From: DATGJX01 sp963830545
Lineage (GTDB): Bacteria > Vulcanimicrobiota > Vulcanimicrobiia > Vulcanimicrobiales > Vulcanimicrobiaceae
NCBI GenBank assembly: GCA_963830545.1
Contig: CAWHMK010000001.1
Coordinates: 2,480,001 to 2,544,000 of the forward strand
Direction: 5' to 3'
Length of the DNA stretch: 64,000 nucleotides
Under the pieces are notes generated by a model. The model saw only the letters and a program-made list of their open reading frames with translations, was not told the origin of the DNA and did no database searches. Shown here one piece after another: positions 55,015 to 62,808 of the stretch. Each line of letters opens with the position of its first letter. The first letter of the stretch is position 1. Position numbers and translations under genes: made by a program.

Positions 55015-55587
55015 GTGTCACGCCGCGCCGAACCTCCCCGTTACATGGCAAAGGGGGGCCAAACTGTGGAGCAGGTCTGCCTCATCGCCACGGAAGCACA
55101 GGCGGCGCACGCCCGGGTCGAAGCGCTCGTTCGCGAGCACCAAACCAAACTCGCGCGCTACGTGCGGCGAATGGTCGGCGACGCCGACGTCGCCCTGGAC
55201 ATCGTTCAGGACGTGTTCTTCGCCGCGTACCGTACGCTTCAGGCAGATGCATCCCGGCCGCTGACGGTGGGCTGGCTCTACAAGACCGCGACGAATACCT
55301 CGATTTCATTTTTACGGAGGAAGAAAATTCTACGCTTCATGCCCCTCGACCGCGATCACGACGTACGCTCGTTGCGCATTGACGAACGCAGCGCCGCGTC
55401 GCTCGATCTGCAGGCGGCGATGCAGCGCCTTCCGGCGGATCAATCTGCCGCGATCATGCTCACCAGCTATGCGGGGTATTCCTCGGCCGAAGCTGCGGCG
55501 ATCTTGGGCACCACCGCCGATGCGGTGCGCCAGCGCGTTTGCCGCGCCATGCGCACGCTGCGGGCCACTATGGCGCAGACTACGTGA
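55015..55587 (+). CDS. ECF-type RNA polymerase sigma factor
   Basis: The protein has a sigma region 2 (about 33-100, LVREHQTKLARYVRRMVGD and ALDIVQDVFFAAYR) and a sigma region 4 (about 130-185, MQRLPADQSAAIML ... SSAEAAAILGTTADAVRQRVCRA). GTG at 55015 is the first start. An ATG at 55045 would give MAKGGQTVEQV, which I consider about as likely. It is coupled to an anti-sigma-like gene by a GTGA overlap, the standard arrangement. Confidence 0.9.
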   Translation: MSRRAEPPRYMAKGGQTVEQVCLIATEAQAAHARVEALVREHQTKLARYVRRMVGDADVALDIVQDVFFAAYRTLQADASRPLTVGWLYKTATNTSISFLRRKKILRFMPLDRDHDVRSLRIDERSAASLDLQAAMQRLPADQSAAIMLTSYAGYSSAEAAAILGTTADAVRQRVCRAMRTLRATMAQTT

Positions 55588-56690
55588 AGCCGAGCGTTCA
55601 CGATCGCATCGAAGCGATCGCCGGCGCAATTGCGCTGGGCGAGGCGAGCGACGAAGAGCGGCGGCTCTACCGCGAGCATATTGCTTCGTGCTCGCCGTGT
55701 TTGCGTTCGCTCGGCGGTGAGTGTGAAATCGAACGAGTCGCTTGCACCGTCGCTTCCGCGCGGGATACCGAACTGTGGCAACCGGATTTGCGCGACGTCG
55801 TCGGGGCGAAGTTGCGCCGCCGCTCTCGCGCGCTTGCATGGGCCGCGAAAGGGCTCGGCGTTGCGGCTGCCGCCTGCGCCGGAATCTACTTCACGCATGC
55901 CGGCGGCGTAGTACCCGTCAAGCCCGCCCCACCCGCGGCGGTTTCCGCGGCCGCTTCCGGCTACCAGCCGGTGAAATTCGTGGCGGCGGCGCAGCCGTCG
56001 CGCAGGCTGATCGTCGAACACAACGTCGTGCAAATTGCGCGAGCGCCGGTCGTCGAACAGGTCGTGGTCCCGCCGGTTTTCGTGAGAGCCGATGCAAGGC
56101 CGCGTCCGCTCATTGCGATCACGGTGCATCCCAATACGCCGCCGCAATCTACTCGCCACGCGAATGTTCCGCCGTGGCGCGCGGATTCCACGTCGTGGCG
56201 CACCGTCGCGCGCACGACGACGACGTCGGTAACCGAAACCGCTCCGCAATCCCTAACGCAGCGCGCCGAATCGATCCAGGTCACGCCGAACTACACGCGC
56301 GAGGTCGCGCCGGTCGGCGGTGCAACCGCGATCAATCCGCAGCCGCCGATGATCGCATACGACGAAGGCGCCGTAGGTACGACGGTGTTCGAAGTGCTCG
56401 TCGACGATCGCGGCGTTCCGACGCGCTGCGTCATTACGAAACCCGCCGGCTTTCCGGTTCTCGACGAAGCCGTCTGCAAGGCAGCGATGAAAACGCGGTA
56501 TACGCCCAAAGTCGTGGGCGGGCGCGCCGTTCCCGGCGTGTATCACGATGCATTCACGTTCCAAATGAGCGACCAAACGTCGTCGAATATCGAAGGCGTG
56601 CCGCTCATTCACGATCAGCGGCGCGTACACCGGCCGGTTAATTCAGTCTTGCCGCAATCGTCGCTCGGCGATTCCGGCGACCACGACTGA
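55584..56690 (+). CDS. Anti-sigma factor-like protein with C-terminal TonB domain
   Basis: The GTG at 55584 overlaps the sigma-factor stop. The N-terminal cytoplasmic part (about 1-75) has RLYREHIASCSPCLRSL, which resembles the HxxxCxxC zinc anti-sigma motif. One transmembrane helix follows (about 92-112, WAAKGLGVAAAACAGIYF). The periplasmic part is Pro/Thr-rich and ends in a TonB C-terminal-type domain (about 270-345, GTTVFEVLVDDRGVPTRCVI ... EAVCKAAMKTRYTPKVVGG). It would hold the sigma factor at the membrane. A TonB domain on the same chain is uncommon and could couple it to outer-membrane transport, but this is inference. Confidence 0.8.
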   Translation: MKPSVHDRIEAIAGAIALGEASDEERRLYREHIASCSPCLRSLGGECEIERVACTVASARDTELWQPDLRDVVGAKLRRRSRALAWAAKGLGVAAAACAGIYFTHAGGVVPVKPAPPAAVSAAASGYQPVKFVAAAQPSRRLIVEHNVVQIARAPVVEQVVVPPVFVRADARPRPLIAITVHPNTPPQSTRHANVPPWRADSTSWRTVARTTTTSVTETAPQSLTQRAESIQVTPNYTREVAPVGGATAINPQPPMIAYDEGAVGTTVFEVLVDDRGVPTRCVITKPAGFPVLDEAVCKAAMKTRYTPKVVGGRAVPGVYHDAFTFQMSDQTSSNIEGVPLIHDQRRVHRPVNSVLPQSSLGDSGDHD

Positions 56691-56706
56691 TCGTTAGGGA
56701 CGGGCG

Positions 56707-57201
56707 TTAGTCGACCGACTTCCTGAAGAACGCGAGCATCTTGTCGGGCTCGGGCATGATGCGAAACTCTTCAAACCCCCACGTTTTCGCTTGCCGCAGC
56801 GCGCGGTTGTCGTTCATCGGCAAGAGGAACGTCAGCGTACGCACGTTGCGCTTGCCGGCGATGCGCTGCACTTCTTCGACGAGTTTCGTGCCGACTTCGG
56901 GCGGTGCTCCGCGGCGCAGGCGCAGGCCTTCCATCATCGCGACGTCCATGCCGTTCGCCGCTTCCGAATCCTGATAACCCGGAGGAAAAGCGAAGACCAG
57001 CTGAACCATGCCCAGCAGGCCCGTGTGATCTTCGGCGACCAGGATGACGCGCCGGCCCGCCTGCTGTTCGCCGAGCCACTTCATCACACGCTGCGGCCAC
57101 GTCTCGCGCTTGGGCTGCGGGCCTGCGATCACATGCTCTGCAAGAAGGCGCCCAGCGTCGCTTTGCTGAGCGAAACGCAGGTAGATTTTGCTGGTCGGCA
57201 C
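56707..57201 (-). CDS. GNAT family N-acetyltransferase
   Basis: From the GTG at 57201 the product has 164 residues. It shows IYLRFAQQSDAGRL, VILVAEDHTGLLGMVQLVF and a GNAT-like end with LRLRRGAPPEVGTKLVEEV and ALRQAKTWGFEEFR. The acetyl-CoA loop is less typical than in the other GNAT of this window, but the order of strands and motifs fits. Acceptor unknown. It is divergent from the cytochrome gene at 57259. Confidence 0.78.
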   Translation of the reverse strand: MPTSKIYLRFAQQSDAGRLLAEHVIAGPQPKRETWPQRVMKWLGEQQAGRRVILVAEDHTGLLGMVQLVFAFPPGYQDSEAANGMDVAMMEGLRLRRGAPPEVGTKLVEEVQRIAGKRNVRTLTFLLPMNDNRALRQAKTWGFEEFRIMPEPDKMLAFFRKSVD

Positions 57202-57258
57202 GGAGTATTGTGTTTTCCGAGTGGGGAGAACTGCACCTTTTGGCAAAATCGCGGGCGC

Positions 57259-57609
57259 ATGTCGCTTCGCACGGTTGCCGCCACGCTCACGCTTTTCGCG
57301 GCGGCCTGCGCCGCACCGGGATGCAGTGGACACGCCGGGCAACGACCATCGCACGCGGCGTCCGGTGCGCCGGTCGCCGACCTGGTTCGCGGCAAAGCCG
57401 TCTACGAGGCGCAGTGTTCCGCGTGCCACGGTGCGCGCGGCCTCGGCGGTCTGGTCGGGCCGGCGCTGCACGGCGAAAGCATGCGGCGTCCGTACCGTTC
57501 CGTGTACGCAATCGTGCGCGATCCCGCGCCGCCGATGCCGAAGTTGTATCCCAGCCGCATCACGCGCGGCGAACTGCGCGACGTGAGCGCATACGTGGAA
57601 TCCCTGTAG
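57259..57609 (+). CDS. Exported c-type cytochrome, class I
   Basis: The 116-residue product starts with a signal or lipoprotein-type leader (MSLRTVAATLTLFAAACAAPGC). One heme-attachment motif CSACH follows in VYEAQCSACHGARG, and a likely axial Met ligand lies in PPMPKLY. It would act in periplasmic electron transfer. Context (photolyase next, six bases away) does not reveal its partner. Confidence 0.9.
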   Translation: MSLRTVAATLTLFAAACAAPGCSGHAGQRPSHAASGAPVADLVRGKAVYEAQCSACHGARGLGGLVGPALHGESMRRPYRSVYAIVRDPAPPMPKLYPSRITRGELRDVSAYVESL

Positions 57610-57614
57610 GCGCA

Positions 57615-59057
57615 ATGGCGATCGTCATCCATCGGTTTACTCGCGACTTGCGGCTTGAGGAACATGCGGCTTTGGCCGCCGCTGCATCCCATGGTGAAGT
57701 GCTCCCCGTGCTGGTCGTCGACAACACGCTGCGCGCCCGCATCGGCGCTTCGCCGCGTCGCACGTCATTTTATTGCGGCGCGGTGAAAGCACTCGATGAA
57801 GCGCTCGAGCAACGCGGCGCGCGGCTCATCGTTCGCCGCGGAGCGCCGGCGCAAATACTGCGGCAACTCGCGCGCGCGTGCGGCGCGCAAACGGTCACGT
57901 GGAGTTCGAGTTTCGATCGCGCCGGCATGGAGGCGGATCAGCGCCTGCAATCCGATCTCGAGGAGGCCGGCCTGCGCGCGCTTGCAATTCCGGACGCGGC
58001 GGCGATCACGCCTGAGGAAACGACGGCCGCGCGCCCCTCCGCGGGCGATGGGTACCGCGCTTTCGTGCCGTATCACGAACTGTGGCGCGAATTGCAGCCG
58101 CCTTCGTATGAGGTTCCGCTGCTGCTTTCATTCGCGCGCGCGGACGTGCAGAGCGAGCGTCTTCCGGAATCGGCGGATTTCAACGCAAACGTTCCGGCGG
58201 CCGCTGGCGGCGCGTCTGCGGCTGAAGAAAAACTCGAGGCGTTTCTGCGAGGGCCGGCACTGCAGTACGCATTTGCCATAAACGTGCCCGCCGACGATCG
58301 CACCTCGCACCTTGCCGCCGAGCTTTCGTTCGGCACGATTTCAGCGCGTACGATCGTGCGCGAGACGCGAAGGCGAATGGACGACGCATTCCTGCTTGCA
58401 GAAGAGCGCAACTCGCTCAAACTTTTTTTGCGGTCGCTCGCGATGCGCGATTTTCTTCTGCAACTTTCTTGGTACAACCCCAGAACAGATCACGAGCCGC
58501 TCCAGGAGAAGATGCGCGATTTTTCGTTTGCGCGAAAGCATGCTGCGCTCGATGCGTGGCGTGAGGGCCGGACCGGCTACCCGCTGATCGACGCGGGCGT
58601 CCGTCAATTGCGCGAAACCGGCTGGATGCATCCGCGCGTGCGTTCCGTGGCCGCGTCGTTCTTGTGCTTCGACCTCGGCGTGGACTGGCGCGCCGGCGTG
58701 GAAGAGTGGAACAAGCACCTGATCGAGGACGATCCGGCGCTTGCAGCCGGAAATTGGCAATGGGTTGCCGGCGTTGGTGCAGATCTGGCGGCGTATCCGC
58801 GGATCTACAATCCCCAGAAGCAGGCGCGCCGCTTCGATCCGCACGGCGTCTACGCGCGAACGTGGATTCGGGAACTGGCCCACGTACCGGCGGGCGCGAT
58901 CCCAATGAACCGCACGCCCAGCGCGCAAATAGAGCTGCCGCTGTACTCCGGGCAACCCTATCCGGATCCGGTCGTCGATCACGACCGCGCGGCGCGCGAA
59001 TTTCTCGCGCGATATCAGCAGTTTACGCAGGCATCCGATCGTCGAGCCAATCGCTGA
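57615..59057 (+). CDS. phrB: Deoxyribodipyrimidine photolyase
   Basis: The 480-residue flavoprotein has IVIHRFTRDLRLEEHAAL at the N-terminus and the photolyase C-domain: RRMDDAFLLAEERNSLK, SLAMRDFLLQLSWYNP, GYPLIDAGVRQLRETGWMHPRVR, and GVDWRAGVEEW ... NWQWVAGVGADLAAYPRIYNP. It uses light to split pyrimidine dimers in DNA. Class I or related; the antenna cofactor cannot be told from sequence alone. It is convergent with the membrane protein gene ending at 59023 and overlaps it by 35 bases. Confidence 0.95.
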   Translation: MAIVIHRFTRDLRLEEHAALAAAASHGEVLPVLVVDNTLRARIGASPRRTSFYCGAVKALDEALEQRGARLIVRRGAPAQILRQLARACGAQTVTWSSSFDRAGMEADQRLQSDLEEAGLRALAIPDAAAITPEETTAARPSAGDGYRAFVPYHELWRELQPPSYEVPLLLSFARADVQSERLPESADFNANVPAAAGGASAAEEKLEAFLRGPALQYAFAINVPADDRTSHLAAELSFGTISARTIVRETRRRMDDAFLLAEERNSLKLFLRSLAMRDFLLQLSWYNPRTDHEPLQEKMRDFSFARKHAALDAWREGRTGYPLIDAGVRQLRETGWMHPRVRSVAASFLCFDLGVDWRAGVEEWNKHLIEDDPALAAGNWQWVAGVGADLAAYPRIYNPQKQARRFDPHGVYARTWIRELAHVPAGAIPMNRTPSAQIELPLYSGQPYPDPVVDHDRAAREFLARYQQFTQASDRRANR

Positions 59058-59610
59058 TGATCGGAACGCGCACATCGTCGCCGTGCCACGCTTTGATGCC
59101 GTAATAGACGCTCAGCACGATGAACACGGGAAGAATGAACGCCAGCATCAAGCCCGCGCTGATGCCGAGCAGCGGAATTCCGGTCAGGAGCATCAGCACG
59201 CCGTAGAGTGCCGCCATGCCGACGTTGAACCCGAGCGCCTGATACGCGTGTCTGCGCAGCCGGCGCGACTGTTTGCGATCGAAGAGCGAGAGCAGTGCGA
59301 GCGGCCAAAGCGGATATCCGAGCGCAACCAGGGCGCGCGTTTCCACCGGATCGTCGGCCTCCGCCACCGTAGCGCGGGGCTGTCGGGCCGGCTGTTGGCT
59401 TTGCTGCGGGCCGCTTCGCCACCATTGCTCGTAGCGCGGGGGCACTTCACCGGCGACCGCCCTTTTGGCCGCGCCCGCGGCCTCCATCTTTGCCGCTAAC
59501 CGGCAGCTCGGGCACGCGCCTTCGGTATCGCGGCACGTAGCGCAAATCGGTTTGCGGCAGTCGGTACAGGCGGCGACGGACGGAACGTTTGAATGAAAGT
59601 AGCAATCCAC
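59023..59610 (-). CDS. Zinc-finger membrane protein (B-box-like zinc finger plus C-terminal helices)
   Basis: The GTG at 59610, preceded by GGGAGA, gives a 195-residue product. The N-terminus has a Cys-rich part with DCYFHSNVPSVAACTDC, KPICATC and GACPSCR, which fits a B-box-type zinc finger. A variable linker follows. The C-terminal region has two to three hydrophobic helices (about 110-180, YGVLMLLTGIPLLGISAGLMLAFILPVFIVL), recalling DUF4870-type membrane proteins. The finger probably lies on the cytoplasmic side. Function unknown. Confidence 0.75.
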   Translation of the reverse strand: MDCYFHSNVPSVAACTDCRKPICATCRDTEGACPSCRLAAKMEAAGAAKRAVAGEVPPRYEQWWRSGPQQSQQPARQPRATVAEADDPVETRALVALGYPLWPLALLSLFDRKQSRRLRRHAYQALGFNVGMAALYGVLMLLTGIPLLGISAGLMLAFILPVFIVLSVYYGIKAWHGDDVRVPIISDWLDDRMPA

Positions 59611-59696
59611 GGCATTTCTCCCGGTTCGGCTTCTCTTCAATGTACCGCAAACCGGGCGAGAGGTTTCAGCGCACCGCTGCGGCAAGGCAGTCGCCG

Positions 59697-61432
59697 ATGA
59701 CGCCCCGACGGATCCTCGCTCGCCTTGCACGCGACGCCCGCCCGTATGCTGCAACGCTTGCCGTTGCAATCGCCTTGGGGACCGCCGCGGGTCTTTCCAA
59801 TCTCGTCGGGCCATGGGGCTTCAATCAGATCATCAATCGTGTGATCACCGCGCGGCATCCCGATCTTCACATCCTTTACGTCTCCCTGTTTGCCATTTTC
59901 TGCGCGATGATCGTCGGCGCCGTTGCGACGTACGGCCAGTCGTATTTGATGGCGTGGAGCGGACAGCATCTCATCGCGAATATGCGGGGCCGTTTGTTCG
60001 AGCGCATCCTGCGGCTGCCGCTCGGCGAATTCGCGAAGTGGCGGCCCGGCGATCTGATCGCGCGGTTCAACAGCGATCTGCAAATCATGACGGATGCCGT
60101 GAGCATCTCGCTGCCGCAACTCGTCACGAATACCGTAACGTTCGTTTCCTCGTTCGTGCTCATGGTGTACATCGACTGGCTGCTGACGTGCTCGCTCATT
60201 CTGGTGGCGCCGATCATCTCGCTTGCGGTGTCTCGCTTTCAGCGGCTGATTTCGACGAGCACCATGCGTTCGCAGCAGCGCGTTGCGGACTTGTCCTCGA
60301 CGCTGACGGAAGCGCTCACGGGGCAGCGCATCATCAAAGCGTTCGGACGCGAGGATTACGAAGCCGGGCGTTTCGGCCACCGCAACGACGAGTACTTCAC
60401 CATCTACATGAAGCTCACGCAGTTCATTCAGACGCAGCCGCTCGTGCTCTCCGTCTTGATGACGACCGCAGTCGTCGGCATCATCTGGCTTTCGACGCGC
60501 GAAGTGGTCGTCGGCCGCTTGAACGTCGGCGAACTGTTTCAATATTGGGCGCTGCTCGCCAATTTGATCAATCCAATGAACCGGTTCGCGGCATTCGTCG
60601 GAGAGATCAGCAAAGCGGTTGTCGGTGCGGGGCGCGTGTACGAAGTGCTGGAATTGCCGGTCGAACGCGCCGACAAAGCCGGTGCGGTCGCGCTCGCGAA
60701 CGTGCGCGGCCGGATCGTATTCGATCGGGTGCGCTTTTCGTATTCGCCGGAAGAACCGCCCGTGCTCGACGATTTCAGCGCGGAAATCGAGGCCGGCCAG
60801 ATCGTCGCACTCGTTGGGCCGTCCGGCGCCGGCAAAACCACGATCGTCAATTTGGTTCCGCGCTTTTACGAACCGCAAGGCGGACGAATTACACTCGACG
60901 GCATCGACTTGGCGGACGTTCGGCTTGCGGATCTGCGCGGCGCAATCGGCATCGTGCCGCAAGAGGCGCAGCTTTTTCGCGGCACCATTCTGGAGAATAT
61001 TCGATACGGCCGTTTGGAAGCGGCCGACCAAGAAGTGCGCGCGGCGGCGCGTGAGGCCAATGCCGAAGAGTTCGTTCTGGGCTTTCCTGACGGATACGCG
61101 ACGGAGGTCGGCGAGCGCGGTATGCGCCTCTCCGGCGGCCAGCGCCAGCGGATCGCCATCGCGCGCGCCATTCTGCGGGATCCGCGCATCCTGATTTTGG
61201 ACGAGGCCACCAGTGCGCTCGACAGCCATTCCGAAGCGCTCATCGAGCAGGCGCTGGACCGTCTTTTCCGGGGCGCACGACGCTGATCATCGCGCACCGG
61301 CTCTCCACCATCCGGCGCGCTCATGCCATCCTCTATATAGAAGCCGGCCACGTGGTCGAGATGGGCTCGCACGAGTCGCTGCTGGCCAAGGGCGGCGCGT
61401 ATGCCCGCCTTCACGCGACGCAATTCGCTTAA
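59697..61432 (+). CDS. ABC exporter (fused permease-ATPase; one frameshift)
   Basis: The ATG at 59697 starts a 578-residue half-transporter. The transmembrane part (about 15-310) has six helices and the TLTEALTGQRIIKAFGRE coupling segment. The ATPase (about 335-575) has Walker A GPSGAGKTT, a Q-loop, signature LSGGQRQR and Walker B ILILDEATSALD. A one-base shift near 61275 is needed to reach the conserved end TTLIIAHRLSTI. It probably works as a homodimer and exports lipids, peptides or drugs. The true substrate is unknown. Confidence 0.92.
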
Positions 61433-61465
61433 GTGCTCGCCCCGCGCCGCGGATAGTCTAGGGTA

Positions 61466-61899
61466 ATGAGCGACATCAACGCCGTCGGTTTCGGTTCGAC
61501 CGTCGACATGCTGAGCAACGCCATTGCGGGCTCGAATCTCGAGCAGAGTGCGATCGCGCAGAACATTGCGAACGTCAATACGCCCGAACTATCTTCGCCA
61601 AAGCGTATCGTTCAAGGACTGCGCTCGCGGCGGCCGAGGGTGAAGCCGCGGGCGACGACCTCGGCGATGAACACGGACTGCGACCGGCAGTTCGCGCTGG
61701 GCGCGCAAGCGGCAGCGCAGCCGTTCGATCCGCAAACGGACGTGGACAGTCCGATAAGATGCGCGTCGACGGAAGCAACGTCGACATCGATCAAGAGACC
61801 GCGCAGCTCGCCCAAAATTCGGGCTACTCGCAAACCATGTCGCAGCTGCTGCAGGTGCAGTTCATGCGCTTGCGTCAAGCGATAACGGAGCAGGAGTAA
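61466..61899 (+). CDS. flgB: Flagellar basal-body rod protein FlgB (frameshifted)
   Basis: The N-terminus (MLSNAIAGSNLEQSAIAQNIANVNTPE) is a typical flagellar rod motif. After that the frame must shift near 61580-61640 to read LRQSVSFKD and again to reach MRVDGSNVDIDQETAQLAQNS and the C-terminus QLLQVQFMRLRQAITEQE. It forms the proximal rod of the flagellum. The stop overlaps the flgC start (TAATG). Multiple shifts make it a reconstruction. Confidence 0.85.
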
Positions 61900-62343
61900 T
61901 GGGGTTCTACAGTTCGGTCGAGATCAGCGCGTCCGGGCCTTTCCGCGGAGCGCTTGGCCATGGACGTGATCGCGAACAACATCGCGAACGCCAACACGAC
62001 GCACACCCCGGGCGGCGGTGCATTCAAGCGTCAACTGGTGGTGTTCGCGCAAAAACCCGGCGGCGCGACCGAAAACTCGGACGAAGCCGGCGGAATCGAC
62101 GCTTGGGACAAGGCGGCGTGCAAGCCGATGGGCATCGTGCAGGACCAGACGCCGGATCGGCTCGCCTTCGATCCGAGCAATCCCGATGCGGACGCGCGAG
62201 GATACGTACATTATCCGAATATTTCCGTCGTCAAGGAGATGGTCGACATGATGGCCGCATCGCGCGCATACAAGCGAACGTAACCGCCATGCAAGAAGCG
62301 CGCAACATGACCAACGCCGCACTCGAAACTGCTGCAGTCCTAA
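61899..62343 (+). CDS. flgC: Flagellar basal-body rod protein FlgC (frameshifted)
   Basis: MGFYSSVEISASG begins the protein. A shift near 61940 leads to LAMDVIANNIANANTTHTPGGG and VVFAQKPGG, with the rod-protein C-terminal pattern VKEMVDMMAASRAY. A further shift near 62278 gives the helix NVTAMQEARNMTNAALE, and a last one the stop at 62343. FlgC is a proximal rod protein and follows flgB as usual. The fliE gene starts 12 bases downstream. Confidence 0.85.
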
Positions 62344-62354
62344 AAGGGGAACCG

Positions 62355-62702
62355 ATGGACATCAACTCCGCGTACAATGCCGCCATGCGCAGCGCCATTC
62401 CCGGCACCTTCGTGCCCGACATCGGCGCGTCCGACGTCCCAAAACCGAAGCGATTCCGGGCGGCGCCGATCATTCGGGCGTCACTCGTTCAAAGACACGG
62501 TGAAGTCGTTCCTGGACGACGTAAACAACAAAGTCACGGAATCCGATCAGCTGTCGCGCGATCTCGCCACCGGCAGTACGAACGACGTCGAGCAAAGTCG
62601 TCTCCTCGGTGGAAGAGGCGAACTTGGCGATGGAGTTCACGCTGGCGATCCGAAACAAACTGCTCTCCGCGTACCGTCGAGATCTCTCAGATGCAAGTCT
62701 GA
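62355..62702 (+). CDS. fliE: Flagellar hook-basal body complex protein FliE (frameshifted)
   Basis: The ATG at 62355 follows AAGGGG. MDINSAYNAAMRSAIPG starts the chain. After shifts near 62470 and 62595 the typical helical part follows: DTVKSFLDDVNNKVTESDQLSRDLA, then EEANLAMEFTLAIRNKLLSAY. A last shift restores EISQMQV at the end, the classic FliE C-terminus. FliE joins the MS-ring to the rod. It completes the common flgB-flgC-fliE order. Confidence 0.82.
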   Translation: MDINSAYNAAMRSAIPGTFVPDIGASDVPKPKRFRAAPIIRASLVQRHGEVVPGRRKQQSHGIRSAVARSRHRQYERRRAKSSPRWKRRTWRWSSRWRSETNCSPRTVEISQMQV

Positions 62703-62725
62703 TTTCGCGCGAATCTTCTTTGTAA

Positions 62726-62754
62726 GCGGCGCTTCCGGGCGCCGTTTCTTTCTT
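62726..62754 (+). terminator. Intrinsic terminator after fliE
   Basis: A CGGCGC/GCGCCG stem (62727-62732 with 62739-62744) encloses a six-base loop and is followed by a T-rich tract (TTTCTTTCTT). It lies 24 bases after the fliE stop, so the flagellar unit probably ends here. Confidence 0.75.
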
Positions 62755-62808
62755 GGGGGATTCGGCCGCGAATGAAGTACGCGGTCCAATGAGGGTAACA
62801 AGCCAAGC

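Noticed and set aside
61466..62702. Calling flgB, flgC and fliE pseudogenes
   Set aside because: All three keep conserved N- and C-terminal motifs in different frames, in the usual operon order. Many small indels within about 1.2 kb are more consistent with low-quality sequence.
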